Part shown: positions 24,341 to 32,787 of the stretch, piece after piece | Layout: every line of letters begins with the position of its first letter | How positions within the stretch are numbered: position 1 is the first letter of the stretch | Origin: Reyranella massiliensis 521 | Lineage (GTDB): Bacteria > Pseudomonadota > Alphaproteobacteria > Reyranellales > Reyranellaceae | DNA length: 48,835 bases | Assembly: GCA_945862125.1 (NCBI GenBank) | Contig: CAMAYC010000024.1 | Location: 1 to 48,835, forward strand | Direction of reading: 5' to 3' | The notes under the pieces: generated by a model | Database searches by the model: none | What the model was told of the DNA's origin: nothing | Seen by the model: only the letters and a program-made list of their open reading frames with translations | Position numbers and translations under genes: made by a program

Positions 24341-25393
24341 ATGACCGACCGCGCGAATCTGATCTCGCTTGCCACCGCCGTTCCGCCGCACCGCCTGCCC
24401 CAGTCCCAAGCGGCCGAACGCACGCGGGAGCTGTTCGCCCACCGCCTGCCCGACTTCGGCCGCATTGCCCGCGTCTTCAAGTCGACCGGGATCGAGTCCC
24501 GGTACATGGTCAAGCCGATCGAGTGGTATCTCGAACCCGTGGGCTGGCCCGAGCGCAATGCCGCCTATCTGGAAGGCGCGCAGGACCTCTTCGTCGCCGC
24601 CGCTGAAAAGGCAATGGCCGCGGCCGGCTGCACGGCATCCGAGGTCGACACGATCGTGACCGTTTCCTCGACCGGCATCGCGACGCCCAGCCTCGAAGCC
24701 CGGGTGGCGAGCCGCCTGGGCTTCCGCAGCGACGTCGAGCGCGTTCCCGTCTTTGGCCTCGGCTGCGCCGGCGGCGTCAGCGGTCTTGCGATCGCGAGCC
24801 GGCTCGCGCGGGCGCGGCCCGGTTCGACGGTGCTGATGGTGGCCGTGGAAATCTGCACCACGGCTTTCCGGCTCGACCAGCTCACCAAGGTCAACATGGT
24901 GGCGACGGCGTTGTTCGGCGACGGGGCGGCCGCCTGCGTGCTGCGCACCGGCGAGAGCGGCATCGCTGAAATCGAGGGCGCGGGCGAGCATATGTGGCCG
25001 GATACGCTCGACATCATGGGCTGGAAGACCGAGGACCGGGGCTTGGGCGTGATCTTCGACCGCGACATCCCGCCCTTCGCCGAACGCAACGTCGGACCGG
25101 CCATCGATGGCATCCTCGGCCGCATCGGCGTTGATCGCGGCGCAGTCGATCGCTTCACCTGCCATCCCGGCGGCGCCAAGGTCATCACCGCCCTGGAGAG
25201 CACGCTGCACCTCGACCAGGGCACGCTCGACCACGAACGCGCCGTGCTGGCGGATTTCGGCAACATGTCGGCGCCCACGGTCCTGTTCGTGCTCGACCGG
25301 GTCATGGCGGCCGGGATGCCCCGGCGCACGGTGCTGGCGGCCATGGGCCCGGGCTTCTCGTGCGGTGTGCTGTCCCTGGCGCGAGCGGCATGA
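24341..25393 (+). CDS. Type III polyketide synthase (chalcone/stilbene synthase-like)
   Basis: A 350-residue ketosynthase-fold enzyme. The catalytic triad is visible as Cys142 in FGLGCAGGVSG, His275 in TCHPGGAKV and Asn308 in FGNMSAPTVLF; the His-Asn spacing of 33 matches plant and bacterial type III synthases. Such homodimers extend acyl-CoA starters with malonyl-CoA to make alkylresorcinols, alkylpyrones or related phenolic lipids. The start at ATG 24341 gives the expected N-terminus; the same frame is open upstream but runs through the binding-protein gene. The stop overlaps the methyltransferase start (ATGA). Together with the next two genes it forms a small biosynthesis and export operon. 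The starter unit is unknown. Confidence 0.93.
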   Translation: MTDRANLISLATAVPPHRLPQSQAAERTRELFAHRLPDFGRIARVFKSTGIESRYMVKPIEWYLEPVGWPERNAAYLEGAQDLFVAAAEKAMAAAGCTASEVDTIVTVSSTGIATPSLEARVASRLGFRSDVERVPVFGLGCAGGVSGLAIASRLARARPGSTVLMVAVEICTTAFRLDQLTKVNMVATALFGDGAAACVLRTGESGIAEIEGAGEHMWPDTLDIMGWKTEDRGLGVIFDRDIPPFAERNVGPAIDGILGRIGVDRGAVDRFTCHPGGAKVITALESTLHLDQGTLDHERAVLADFGNMSAPTVLFVLDRVMAAGMPRRTVLAAMGPGFSCGVLSLARAA

Positions 25394-25881
25394 CGCTGAC
25401 GGTCCTTGTCCTGGCGTTCGTCACACTGCAACGCCTGGGCGAATTATTCCTCGCCCGTCGCAACACCGCCCGCCTTCTGGAACGCGGCGCCATCGAAGTA
25501 GCGCCCGGGCATTACCCGCTGATCGTGGGCCTGCACACGCTGTGGCTGGGCGGGCTCTGGGTTCTCGCGCTCACGCGCGGCCTGGCGCCCGATCTTCTCC
25601 TGCTCGCGATCTTCATCGTCCTGCAGGGATTGCGTGTGTGGGTGCTCGCGACCCTGGGGCCGCGCTGGACCACCCGCATCCTTGTCGTTCCCGGCGAGCG
25701 GCTGATCGCCAGCGGCCCCTACCGCTACCTGTCCCACCCGAACTATTGGGTCGTGATCGGCGAGATCCTGGTGCTGCCTCTCGCGTTCGGCCTGGTCTGG
25801 TACGCCGCCGTCTTCTCGATCCTCAATCTCGCCGTCCTGTGGGTGCGCGTCCGCGCCGAGAACAAGGCGCTCGGCCGTTGA
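25390..25881 (+). CDS. Isoprenylcysteine carboxyl methyltransferase (ICMT)-like membrane protein
   Basis: A 163-residue integral membrane protein with four or five hydrophobic segments. The ICMT-family signature GPYRYLSHPNYWVVIGE lies near residue 115, and the C-terminal ending RVRAENKALG matches the cofactor-binding end of the family. In bacteria such proteins lie next to type III polyketide synthases (for example bpsB beside bpsA in Bacillus, srsB in Streptomyces) and O-methylate the polyketide product. The ATG overlaps the PKS stop, and its own TGA overlaps the TTG start of the exporter gene, so all three are probably translated together. Confidence 0.9.
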   Translation: MTLTVLVLAFVTLQRLGELFLARRNTARLLERGAIEVAPGHYPLIVGLHTLWLGGLWVLALTRGLAPDLLLLAIFIVLQGLRVWVLATLGPRWTTRILVVPGERLIASGPYRYLSHPNYWVVIGEILVLPLAFGLVWYAAVFSILNLAVLWVRVRAENKALGR

Positions 25882-27413
25882 GAAACTTGGCGAGGACATG
25901 GGCGGGCTTCGCCTCCATGGCGCTCGGCATGTTCATGGCCATCCTCGACATCCAGATCGTGGTCACGTCGCTGCCCAACATCCAGGCCGCGCTCGACATT
26001 CGGCCGGAGCAGATGAGCTGGCTGCAGACCGCCTACCTGATCGCCGAAGTGATCGCGATCCCGCTGACCGGCCTCCTCACGCGCGTGCTCACCATGCGCG
26101 GGCTGTTCGTTGCCGCCATCTCGCTGTTCAGCCTGGCCTCGCTGGGTTGCGCCGCGAGCGACGGCTTCGCCGCGCTGGTCGCCTGGCGCGTCGTCCAGGG
26201 CTTTGCCGGCGGCGTCCTGATCCCGCTCGTGTTCACCGCCGTCTTCCTGCTCTTTCCGGTGCGTCAGCAGACCGTCGCCACCACGCTGGCCGGCGTGCTC
26301 GCCGTCCTGGCGCCCACCGTCGGCCCGCTGGCCGGTGGCTGGATCACCGAGACCTACTCCTGGCACTGGCTGTTCCTGATCAACATCGGACCGGGCATCG
26401 TGGCTGCGGCGGTGGCCGCCTGGTTCCTGCCGGCCGAGAAGACCGACGTCGCCCACGCAAGGCGCCTCGACCTGGTGTCGCTCGTCCTCATGGCGCTGGC
26501 GCTGGCGTCTCTGGAGATCGCGCTGAAGGAAGCGCCGCGATACGGCTGGGCTTCCGGCCTCGTGCTCGGCCTGCTGGTGCTGAGTTCCGCCAGCCTCGCG
26601 GCGTTCATTCGACGCACGTTCGCGCGCGAGACGCCCATTGTCGATCTCAGTGCATTCGCCGACCGCAACTTTGCCCTGAGCTGTGCGCTCAGCTTCCTGC
26701 TCGGCATCGGCCTCTACGGCTCGGTCTACCTGATGCCGGTGTTCCTGGGCTTCGTGCGCGGCCACGATTCGCTGGAGATCGGCACGATCATGCTGGTGAC
26801 CGGCCTCGCCCAGCTCGCGACGGCGCCGCTGGCCGTCCAGCTCGAGCGTCGGGTCGACGCGCGCCTGCTCACCGCCGCAGGCTTTGCCCTGTTCGCGGCA
26901 GGTCTCGGCCTCAGCGCCTTCCAGACGCGGCTGTCGGATTACGACGACATGTTCTGGCCGCAGATCCTGCGCGGCGCCGCGATCATGTTCTGCCTGCTGC
27001 CGCCGACGCGGCTGGCACTGGGTCATCTCGCGCCCGAGCGCGTTGCCGATGCCAGCGGGCTCTTCAACCTGATGCGCAACCTGGGCGGCGCCATCGGCCT
27101 CGCCCTGATCGATACCGTGATCTACGGCCGCAGCCCGCTGCACGCCGAGCGCCTCGCCGAGAAGCTGAAAGCCGGCGACATCGCGACCGGACGGCTGATC
27201 GGACTGCCCGAGGGATCGCTGACCGGCGCCGCGCCGCAGAACGTCGACCCCGAGACGATCTCGCTCGTCCGCGCGCTGGCCGAAAAGACGGCACTCGTGA
27301 TCTCGATCAACGAGGCATGGGCGATGCTGGCGGCCTTCTCCGCGCTCGCCGTATTGAGCGTGGCCTTCCTGAAGCCCGAACCGGCTCTGCCGGCTAGCGC
27401 CGCTACGGCTTGA
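25878..27413 (+). CDS. MFS transporter, DHA2 (EmrB/QacA) family
   Basis: A 511-residue inner-membrane exporter with about 14 hydrophobic segments. Family motifs are MAILDIQIVVTSLPNI in the first helix, WLQTAYLIAEVIAIPLTG, and the antiporter-type WRVVQGFAGGVLIPL, with GWITETYSWHWLFLINI in the mid-region. Proton-driven DHA2 pumps expel hydrophobic compounds. TTG 25878 overlaps the methyltransferase TGA (TTGA) and gives a short N-terminal tail; ATG 25917 would start inside helix one and is less likely. No EmrA-like adaptor is present. The context suggests export of, or resistance to, the polyketide lipid. The gene ends inside the 3' end of the convergent phosphatase gene (11-bp overlap). Confidence 0.9.
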   Translation: MRNLARTWAGFASMALGMFMAILDIQIVVTSLPNIQAALDIRPEQMSWLQTAYLIAEVIAIPLTGLLTRVLTMRGLFVAAISLFSLASLGCAASDGFAALVAWRVVQGFAGGVLIPLVFTAVFLLFPVRQQTVATTLAGVLAVLAPTVGPLAGGWITETYSWHWLFLINIGPGIVAAAVAAWFLPAEKTDVAHARRLDLVSLVLMALALASLEIALKEAPRYGWASGLVLGLLVLSSASLAAFIRRTFARETPIVDLSAFADRNFALSCALSFLLGIGLYGSVYLMPVFLGFVRGHDSLEIGTIMLVTGLAQLATAPLAVQLERRVDARLLTAAGFALFAAGLGLSAFQTRLSDYDDMFWPQILRGAAIMFCLLPPTRLALGHLAPERVADASGLFNLMRNLGGAIGLALIDTVIYGRSPLHAERLAEKLKAGDIATGRLIGLPEGSLTGAAPQNVDPETISLVRALAEKTALVISINEAWAMLAAFSALAVLSVAFLKPEPALPASAATA

Positions 27414-28707
27414 TCGAGACGCAGGCCGGATCGATCACGGCGTTGGCGATCTCGACGAAGCGCTCCAGCGGACAGGCCTTTTCGCGGGCATAGGCGCTGC
27501 AGGCCGGCAGATCGACGGCCACCATGCCGGGGGGATTGTCGATGGTGAGCTGCGTGTTGTTGCGCAGCTGCTCCGGCGTCTGGGCATAGAAGGCCATCCG
27601 CACATAGCGCTGGCCGGTACTGACCTCGCGCAGCAGCTCGAAGGCGAGCGAACTGCCGGGCGGCACTTCGTTGTCCTGGTAGCCCTTGATCTCCCAGCCG
27701 AGATTGAGCAGGCCGGCGACATTCAGGATGTTGGTGTCGTGGCCCAGCAGCATGCCGAAGCGCACCGACTGGGCCATGTTGGGCGCGCCGGGAAACTTGT
27801 GGCCGTTCTGCAGCGCCGCCACGATCTGCGTCAGCATGTTCGAGCCCATCTGCTGGGCGATCGGCTTGGTCTTCGTCATCAGGTCGAGATAGAGGCGATG
27901 CACCTTCAGCATATCGCGCAGCTTGTCGTCACCACCGAGGCGGCCCCAGGCAACCTGGTCGGACGGCATGCCCTCGGCGCTTTCCTGCAGGAAGATCTCC
28001 GCTGCCATCGAGCCAATGGCGATCGGCCCTTTCATGGCGACGCCGCCGGCCGGGTTGGGCACGATCGCCGGCGCCTCGGCGTTAAGACCGCAAGCCGCCG
28101 GCGAACCCGGCGGGCAGAGCGTCGATTGCAACAGCGAGAGCTGCGGCGCGTACTCGCGCTGCACGGAACTGAAATCGCCGCCGATGCGCGCCAGGATGGC
28201 GGCGCGGTTGCTCGCCGCATCCATCGGGCACGATGCCGAGGGCTGCGGATGGAACAGCGGATCAGGCTTGGTAAGGTCAGCCTGGTGCTTCAGGAGCGGT
28301 GTAAGGCAGCGCATGTAGAGGCCGCCCAGGGTCGAGAGCGCCGCATACTGGTCGCGAGTGTCGAGGTCGACCCACAGCACGACGGTGCCCGGCGCGGCGC
28401 AGACGTTTTCCTCGATCAGCCCGCGGCCGCCGTAGATGATTCGGTAGAACTGCCCCATCTGGTGGCCGAGGTCTGCGCCGCGCGGCGTCAGGTTGCCCGG
28501 CGCCACCGGCCAGGCGGGCCATGGCGCGGCGGCATAAGGCGCGAGCTCGGCCTGGGTCTGCACCGGCGCCAGCACGCTGTGGCGGGCCAGCATCACCACC
28601 CGTTCGGTCTGCCAGCCCGGCGGGATCAACGGGACCTGGGCTCGGGCCGGCGCGAGGCCCGCCATCAGCAGCGACACGAGAACGGCGGCGAACAAACGAA
28701 ATTTCAT
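27403..28707 (-). CDS. Histidine acid phosphatase-like protein (AppA/phytase family) with altered RHGxR motif
   Basis: A 434-residue secreted protein with a signal peptide (residues 1-23, ending ARAQ). The order of segments follows periplasmic AppA/Agp phosphatases: an N-terminal RH motif, WPAWPVAPGNLTPRGADLGHQMG, and the C-terminal GHDTNI, which carries the His-Asp proton-donor pair. The first motif reads RHSVLAP (R42, H43), so the nucleophilic His is kept, but Gly is Ser and the second Arg is Leu46. That Arg normally binds phosphate, so activity may be weak or specificity changed. Six or so cysteines suggest disulfides. It lies 87 bp downstream of the FAD oxidase on the same strand, probably a separate unit. 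Confidence 0.85.
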   Translation of the reverse strand: MKFRLFAAVLVSLLMAGLAPARAQVPLIPPGWQTERVVMLARHSVLAPVQTQAELAPYAAAPWPAWPVAPGNLTPRGADLGHQMGQFYRIIYGGRGLIEENVCAAPGTVVLWVDLDTRDQYAALSTLGGLYMRCLTPLLKHQADLTKPDPLFHPQPSASCPMDAASNRAAILARIGGDFSSVQREYAPQLSLLQSTLCPPGSPAACGLNAEAPAIVPNPAGGVAMKGPIAIGSMAAEIFLQESAEGMPSDQVAWGRLGGDDKLRDMLKVHRLYLDLMTKTKPIAQQMGSNMLTQIVAALQNGHKFPGAPNMAQSVRFGMLLGHDTNILNVAGLLNLGWEIKGYQDNEVPPGSSLAFELLREVSTGQRYVRMAFYAQTPEQLRNNTQLTIDNPPGMVAVDLPACSAYAREKACPLERFVEIANAVIDPACVSIKP

Positions 28708-28794
28708 TGCAACATTCCGGACCAGAGCACGAGACGAGCCTACCTCATGGCGCGCCGCCACGGTAGCGCGCCACGGCAGCACCAGGGCGCCGTC

Positions 28795-30129
28795 TCAGCC
28801 TGCCGTCGCGCGGTCCCACCAGTCGCGGGTACGGTACCAGGCGCCCACGAAGGGCAGCACCCATTCGGGATTGCCGTTGTAGAACGGCACGGTCGGAAAC
28901 GGCTGGCCGTCGAAGGCATTGATCGGCGCGTTCGAGCCGCCGGCAATCTTCTTCGCCGTCTGGTAGCCGAGATAGCTCATCATCGCCACACCGGAGCCGT
29001 TGCACGCCATCAGGTAGTGCATGCCCTGCTCCTGGCCCATGTGCGGCATGAAGTCGAAGGCGAAGGCCACGTTGCCCGTCCAGGCATGTGTCACCTTGGT
29101 GCCCTTCAGCTGCGGCCAGCGCTCGAGCATGTAACCGTGCAGCACCGGCGCACTCACCTCGGGCGCCACCTGGGTGAAGCGGGCGCGGCCGCCGAAGATC
29201 ACGCGCTTGTTGTCGGGCGACTGCCGGTAATAGCAGAGTACGCGCTTGGTGTCGGAGACGACGCGGTTCTTGGGAATGAGGCTCTGCACGAGATCCTCGG
29301 GCAGTTCCTCGGTGGCGATGATGTGGCTCGCCACCGGCACCAGCTTGCGCTTCAAGGTCGGCGTGAGATCGGTGGTGTAGCCGTTGGTGGCGATCACCAC
29401 CTCGCGCGCCTCGATCGGGCCCTTGTTGGTGAGGATGCGGAAACCGCCGGCCTTGCGTTCGATCTTCTCGGCATCGCACTGGGCGCAGAGCCTGGCTCCG
29501 GCACGGCTCGCCGCCTTCAGCAGGCCACCGTAATAGAGCGCGGGGTGGAGCTGGCCGGTGCGCTCCACCACCATGCCGCCATAGTAATAGTCCGAAGCGA
29601 TCTCCGCGCGCTGCTGCTCGCGCGGCACCATGTAGGTGCCGAGCGCCGCCTTCTCGTTGTAGGTCGCGACCTTCGCCGCCTGCTCCGCATAGTGACGCGG
29701 CGTATAGGCGCCGCTGAAGCGGCCATTCATGCGCCAGTAGCACTCGATGCCTTCGCGCTGGATCACCGTTTCGACTTGCGCAAGGGAATCCGCGGCGTCG
29801 GCCAGCATGCGCGCCATCACCGCCTTCCAGGCCTCGGCGTCGCCGCCGACACCCTTGCCGGAAAAGCCCTTGCCCATCGTCGTGCCGCCGCTGACGCCGC
29901 CGCCGTTGCGCGTGCTGGCGCCGACGCCGAACTCGCCGCGCTCCAGCACCGTCACTTCGACTCCCGATCGCGCCAGCTCGAGGGCGGTCGAGAGGCCGCC
30001 GTAGCCCGCGCCCACCACCAGCACATCAGTTTTCAGCGGCGGGTCCTGGCTCAGCTCGTTCGTGGGATGCCACCATTCCCACCACCAGGGCATCGCCTTG
30101 AAGTCCTTGTGGAATACGCTGTCGGCCAT
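28795..30129 (-). CDS. FAD-dependent amine oxidoreductase (DadA/PuuB-like)
   Basis: A 444-residue flavoprotein. After a Trp-rich N-terminus (PWWWEWW) comes the FAD-binding VLVVGAGYGGLS (GAGYGG at residues 40-45) and FGVGASTRNGGGVSGG, the isoalloxazine-contacting stretch of the DAO family; a second nucleotide-contact region is REVVIATNGYTTDLTP. The nearest known roles are gamma-glutamylputrescine oxidase and D-amino-acid dehydrogenase. It is the last gene of a PotABCD-like ABC operon, 9 bp after the permease, so it probably oxidises the imported amine. A paralogue sharing WWE, STRxGG, YHGGM/YYGGM and VIATEELPE is encoded at 40311-41648. Confidence 0.92.
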   Translation of the reverse strand: MADSVFHKDFKAMPWWWEWWHPTNELSQDPPLKTDVLVVGAGYGGLSTALELARSGVEVTVLERGEFGVGASTRNGGGVSGGTTMGKGFSGKGVGGDAEAWKAVMARMLADAADSLAQVETVIQREGIECYWRMNGRFSGAYTPRHYAEQAAKVATYNEKAALGTYMVPREQQRAEIASDYYYGGMVVERTGQLHPALYYGGLLKAASRAGARLCAQCDAEKIERKAGGFRILTNKGPIEAREVVIATNGYTTDLTPTLKRKLVPVASHIIATEELPEDLVQSLIPKNRVVSDTKRVLCYYRQSPDNKRVIFGGRARFTQVAPEVSAPVLHGYMLERWPQLKGTKVTHAWTGNVAFAFDFMPHMGQEQGMHYLMACNGSGVAMMSYLGYQTAKKIAGGSNAPINAFDGQPFPTVPFYNGNPEWVLPFVGAWYRTRDWWDRATAG

Positions 30130-30138
30130 CGAACTCTC

Positions 30139-30933
30139 CTAACGCGCGCTGTCCTTGAGGCCACGGCCGAAGCGGCCGATCAGGACGAGCACCACGGACA
30201 CGAGCAGGATCTGGATGACGGAAACCGACGCGATGGTCGGATCGATCTCCATCATGATGTTGTCGAACATCTTCTTGGGCAGCGTCATGTTCGCGCCCGC
30301 GAGGAACAGCGCCACCACGACCTCGTCGAAAGAGGAGATGAAGGCGAGCAGTCCGGCCGAGACAAGGCTCGGCCGCAAGAGCGGCAGGGTGATCTTGCGC
30401 AAGGTTTGCCAGCGGCTGGCGCCCAACCCCTCCGCCGCCTGTTCGAGCGAGCGGTCGAAGTCGCGCAGGCCGGCGGTGATCACCAGCACCACGAAGGGCA
30501 GCGCCAGCACGGTGTGGCCGATCACCAGCCCGTACCAGGTACCGATCAGCTTGAGCTTGGCGAACAGGCCGTAGACCGCGACCGCGAAGATGATGTGCGG
30601 CACGATGATGGGGGCGAGGGCGACGCGATCGACGACGATCCTTCCGAAGAAGCGACCGCGCACCAGCGAGAAAGCCAGCGGCACGCCGAGTGCCAGCGCC
30701 AGGATTGCGGTGGCGCCGCCGATGTAGAGCGAGCGCCATGTCGAATCGATCCACTGCGGATCGTCGAGGTAGCGCTCGTACCACTGCCAGGAGAAGCCCG
30801 GCGGCGGAAACTGCATGTAGGGCGCCGAACTGAGGGAGATCGGGAAGACCACGAGCAGCGGCAGCATGAGGAAGAAGTAGACCAGGGCGCAGAACCCGAT
30901 CAGCAGCAGCCGGCTGGCGTGCAGGCTCCTCAC
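30139..30933 (-). CDS. ABC transporter permease (PotC-like)
   Basis: A 264-residue inner-membrane protein with six hydrophobic segments and the EAA loop as EQAAEGLGASRWQTLRKITLPLLRPS, the contact for the ATPase. GTG 30933 is the start because it overlaps the stop of the other permease (GTGA) and leads straight into the first membrane helix. It forms the transport pore with the PotB-like subunit. The family imports polyamines, opines or similar cationic solutes. Confidence 0.92.
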   Translation of the reverse strand: MRSLHASRLLLIGFCALVYFFLMLPLLVVFPISLSSAPYMQFPPPGFSWQWYERYLDDPQWIDSTWRSLYIGGATAILALALGVPLAFSLVRGRFFGRIVVDRVALAPIIVPHIIFAVAVYGLFAKLKLIGTWYGLVIGHTVLALPFVVLVITAGLRDFDRSLEQAAEGLGASRWQTLRKITLPLLRPSLVSAGLLAFISSFDEVVVALFLAGANMTLPKKMFDNIMMEIDPTIASVSVIQILLVSVVLVLIGRFGRGLKDSAR

Positions 30934-31745
30934 CGGGCGGTCTCCGGCTGGGTGAAGCGCTGGGCGAGCGTGTAGACGGCGAAGGTGGCGGCCAGCAGCA
31001 CGGCCGAGAGCGCCGCGGCAAACGGCCAGTTCAGCGCCTCGCGCACCTGTTGCTCGATCAACACCGCGATCATGATGACCCGGCCGCCGCCCAGCAGCGC
31101 CGGCGTGATGTAGAAGCCCAGCGACAGCACGAAGACCAGCACGCATCCCGCGAACACGCCGTTCAGCGTGAGCGGCATCCAGACACGCCAGAAGATGCGC
31201 CAGTTGGAGGCGCCGAGGCCCGCCGCGGCGGCGGGAATCGCCGGATCGACCTTGCGCACCGCGCCGTAGATCGGCAGCACCATGTAGGGCAGCAGCACGT
31301 GCACCATGCCGATCAGCACGCCGGTGAAGTTGTGCAGGAGCGGGATGGGATCGCTCGTGATCCCCGCTTCCATCAGCATGCGGTTGAAGACGCCGTTGCG
31401 GCCCAGCAGCACCATCCAGGCATAGGTACGCACCAGCACCGAGGTCCAGAGCGGCAGCAGCACGAAGATGAACCCCATGGTTGCCCAGAACGGCGTCGTG
31501 GTGGCCATCAGGAATCCCAGCGGATAGCCGAGGAGCAGACAGAACAAGGTGACGAGAAGCGCGATCTCGAAAGTGTTCCAGAGGACGCGGATATAGAGCC
31601 CCTCACCGAGAGCCTTGGCGTACCAGTCGAGCGTGCCGGCCTCGATGCTGAAACCCAGCATGCGCGCGACCGGGAAGAGGAAGAAGACCAGCAGCAGGAT
31701 CAGCGCCGGCAGAGCCGGCCAGAAGCCGCTTCGGCTAGAAAACAT
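30930..31745 (-). CDS. ABC transporter permease (PotB-like)
   Basis: A 271-residue inner-membrane protein with six hydrophobic segments. The segment LLPLWTSVLVRTYAWMVLLG is typical of PotB-type permeases, and the EAA loop reads AAAAGLGASNWRIFWRVWMPLTLNG. ATG 31745 is inside the end of the ATPase gene (11-bp overlap), which fits coupled translation. The frame is open further upstream, but only antiparallel to nothing useful: it runs through the ATPase gene in another frame. Confidence 0.92.
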   Translation of the reverse strand: MFSSRSGFWPALPALILLLVFFLFPVARMLGFSIEAGTLDWYAKALGEGLYIRVLWNTFEIALLVTLFCLLLGYPLGFLMATTTPFWATMGFIFVLLPLWTSVLVRTYAWMVLLGRNGVFNRMLMEAGITSDPIPLLHNFTGVLIGMVHVLLPYMVLPIYGAVRKVDPAIPAAAAGLGASNWRIFWRVWMPLTLNGVFAGCVLVFVLSLGFYITPALLGGGRVIMIAVLIEQQVREALNWPFAAALSAVLLAATFAVYTLAQRFTQPETAR

Positions 31746-32781
31746 GGATGGCCTCGGGATCGATCCCGACCGCGACCTTTGCCCCGGCAGCGGGCAGCGC
31801 GCCGCGGGCGGGCTGGCGGACCAGCAGCTCCAGTCCACCCTCGCAGGCGAGCCTGAGCTTGAACGACGTGCCGAGATAGACGGACTCGATCACCTCGCCG
31901 GCGAACTGGTTCATGCCCCCGGAAGCGAACCGCTCCGGGCGCATCAGTACGCCGACCTTGGCGCCGGCTTGCCTGTCGCTGCGCACGACGAGCGTGCGGC
32001 CACCGTCGAGCGTCACGGCGCCGGGAGCGCTCATCGTGCCGTGGAAGATGTTGCTCTCGCCCACGAAGTCGGCGACGAAATCGTTGGCGGGACGTTCGTA
32101 GATCTCCGTCGTGGTGGCGATCTGCTGGATCGTGCCCTTGTTCATCACCGCGATGCGGTCGGAGAGGACCAGCGCTTCTTCCTGGTCGTGGGTGATGAAG
32201 ATGGTGGTGAGGCCGAGGCGGCGTTGCAGCCGGCGCACTTCCAGCTGCATGGTCTCGCGCAGCTTGCGATCGAGCGCGCCGAACGGCTCGTCGAGCAGCA
32301 ACAGGCGCGGATTGAAGACGATGGCGCGGGCCAGTGCCACGCGCTGCTGCTGGCCGCCCGACAGCTGCTTCGGGAGTCGCGCCTCGTAACCCTTGAGTTC
32401 GACCATCGCCAGCGCCTCGGCGACGCGACTGTCGATCTCGGTCCTCGCGACGTTGCGCATCTCCAGCGGGAAGGCAACGTTGGCCCTCACGGTGAGATGC
32501 GGGAACAGCGCGTAATTCTGGAACACCATGCCGATGTCGCGCTTGGCCGGCGGCAGGGCGCTGATGTCCGTCCCGCCCACCTTCACGGTGCCGCCATCGG
32601 GCGTCTCGAAGCCCGCCACCACCTTCAGAAGCGTCGTCTTGCCGGAACCGCTGGGGCCCAGGATGGTGAGCAACTCGCCCTGCGCCACGCTGAGCGAGAC
32701 GTGGTCCAGCGCGACCACGTCACCGAAACGCTTGCCCACTCCCTCGATCAGGAGCTCGGCCGATCCCCCACGCGCAGCCAA
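31735..32781 (-). CDS. ABC transporter ATP-binding protein (PotA-like)
   Basis: A 348-residue cytoplasmic ATPase. Walker A GPSGSGKTT is at residues 42-50, the signature LSGGQQQRVALARA and Walker B LLLLDEPFGALD follow, then the switch His in FITHDQEEAL. A C-terminal TOBE domain (about residues 280-348) is present, as in PotA/MalK-type proteins. It powers the two downstream permeases. The gene begins 6 bp after the stop of the binding-protein gene. Confidence 0.95.
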   Translation of the reverse strand: MAARGGSAELLIEGVGKRFGDVVALDHVSLSVAQGELLTILGPSGSGKTTLLKVVAGFETPDGGTVKVGGTDISALPPAKRDIGMVFQNYALFPHLTVRANVAFPLEMRNVARTEIDSRVAEALAMVELKGYEARLPKQLSGGQQQRVALARAIVFNPRLLLLDEPFGALDRKLRETMQLEVRRLQRRLGLTTIFITHDQEEALVLSDRIAVMNKGTIQQIATTTEIYERPANDFVADFVGESNIFHGTMSAPGAVTLDGGRTLVVRSDRQAGAKVGVLMRPERFASGGMNQFAGEVIESVYLGTSFKLRLACEGGLELLVRQPARGALPAAGAKVAVGIDPEAIHVF

Positions 32782-32787
32782 CTGATG

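Noticed and set aside
27739-30975. A 1,078-codon open frame on the plus strand
   Set aside because: It runs opposite four well-supported minus-strand genes (phosphatase, oxidase, two permeases), is rich in His/Arg/Gln/Ala with no family motifs, and is a codon-bias shadow of GC-rich DNA.
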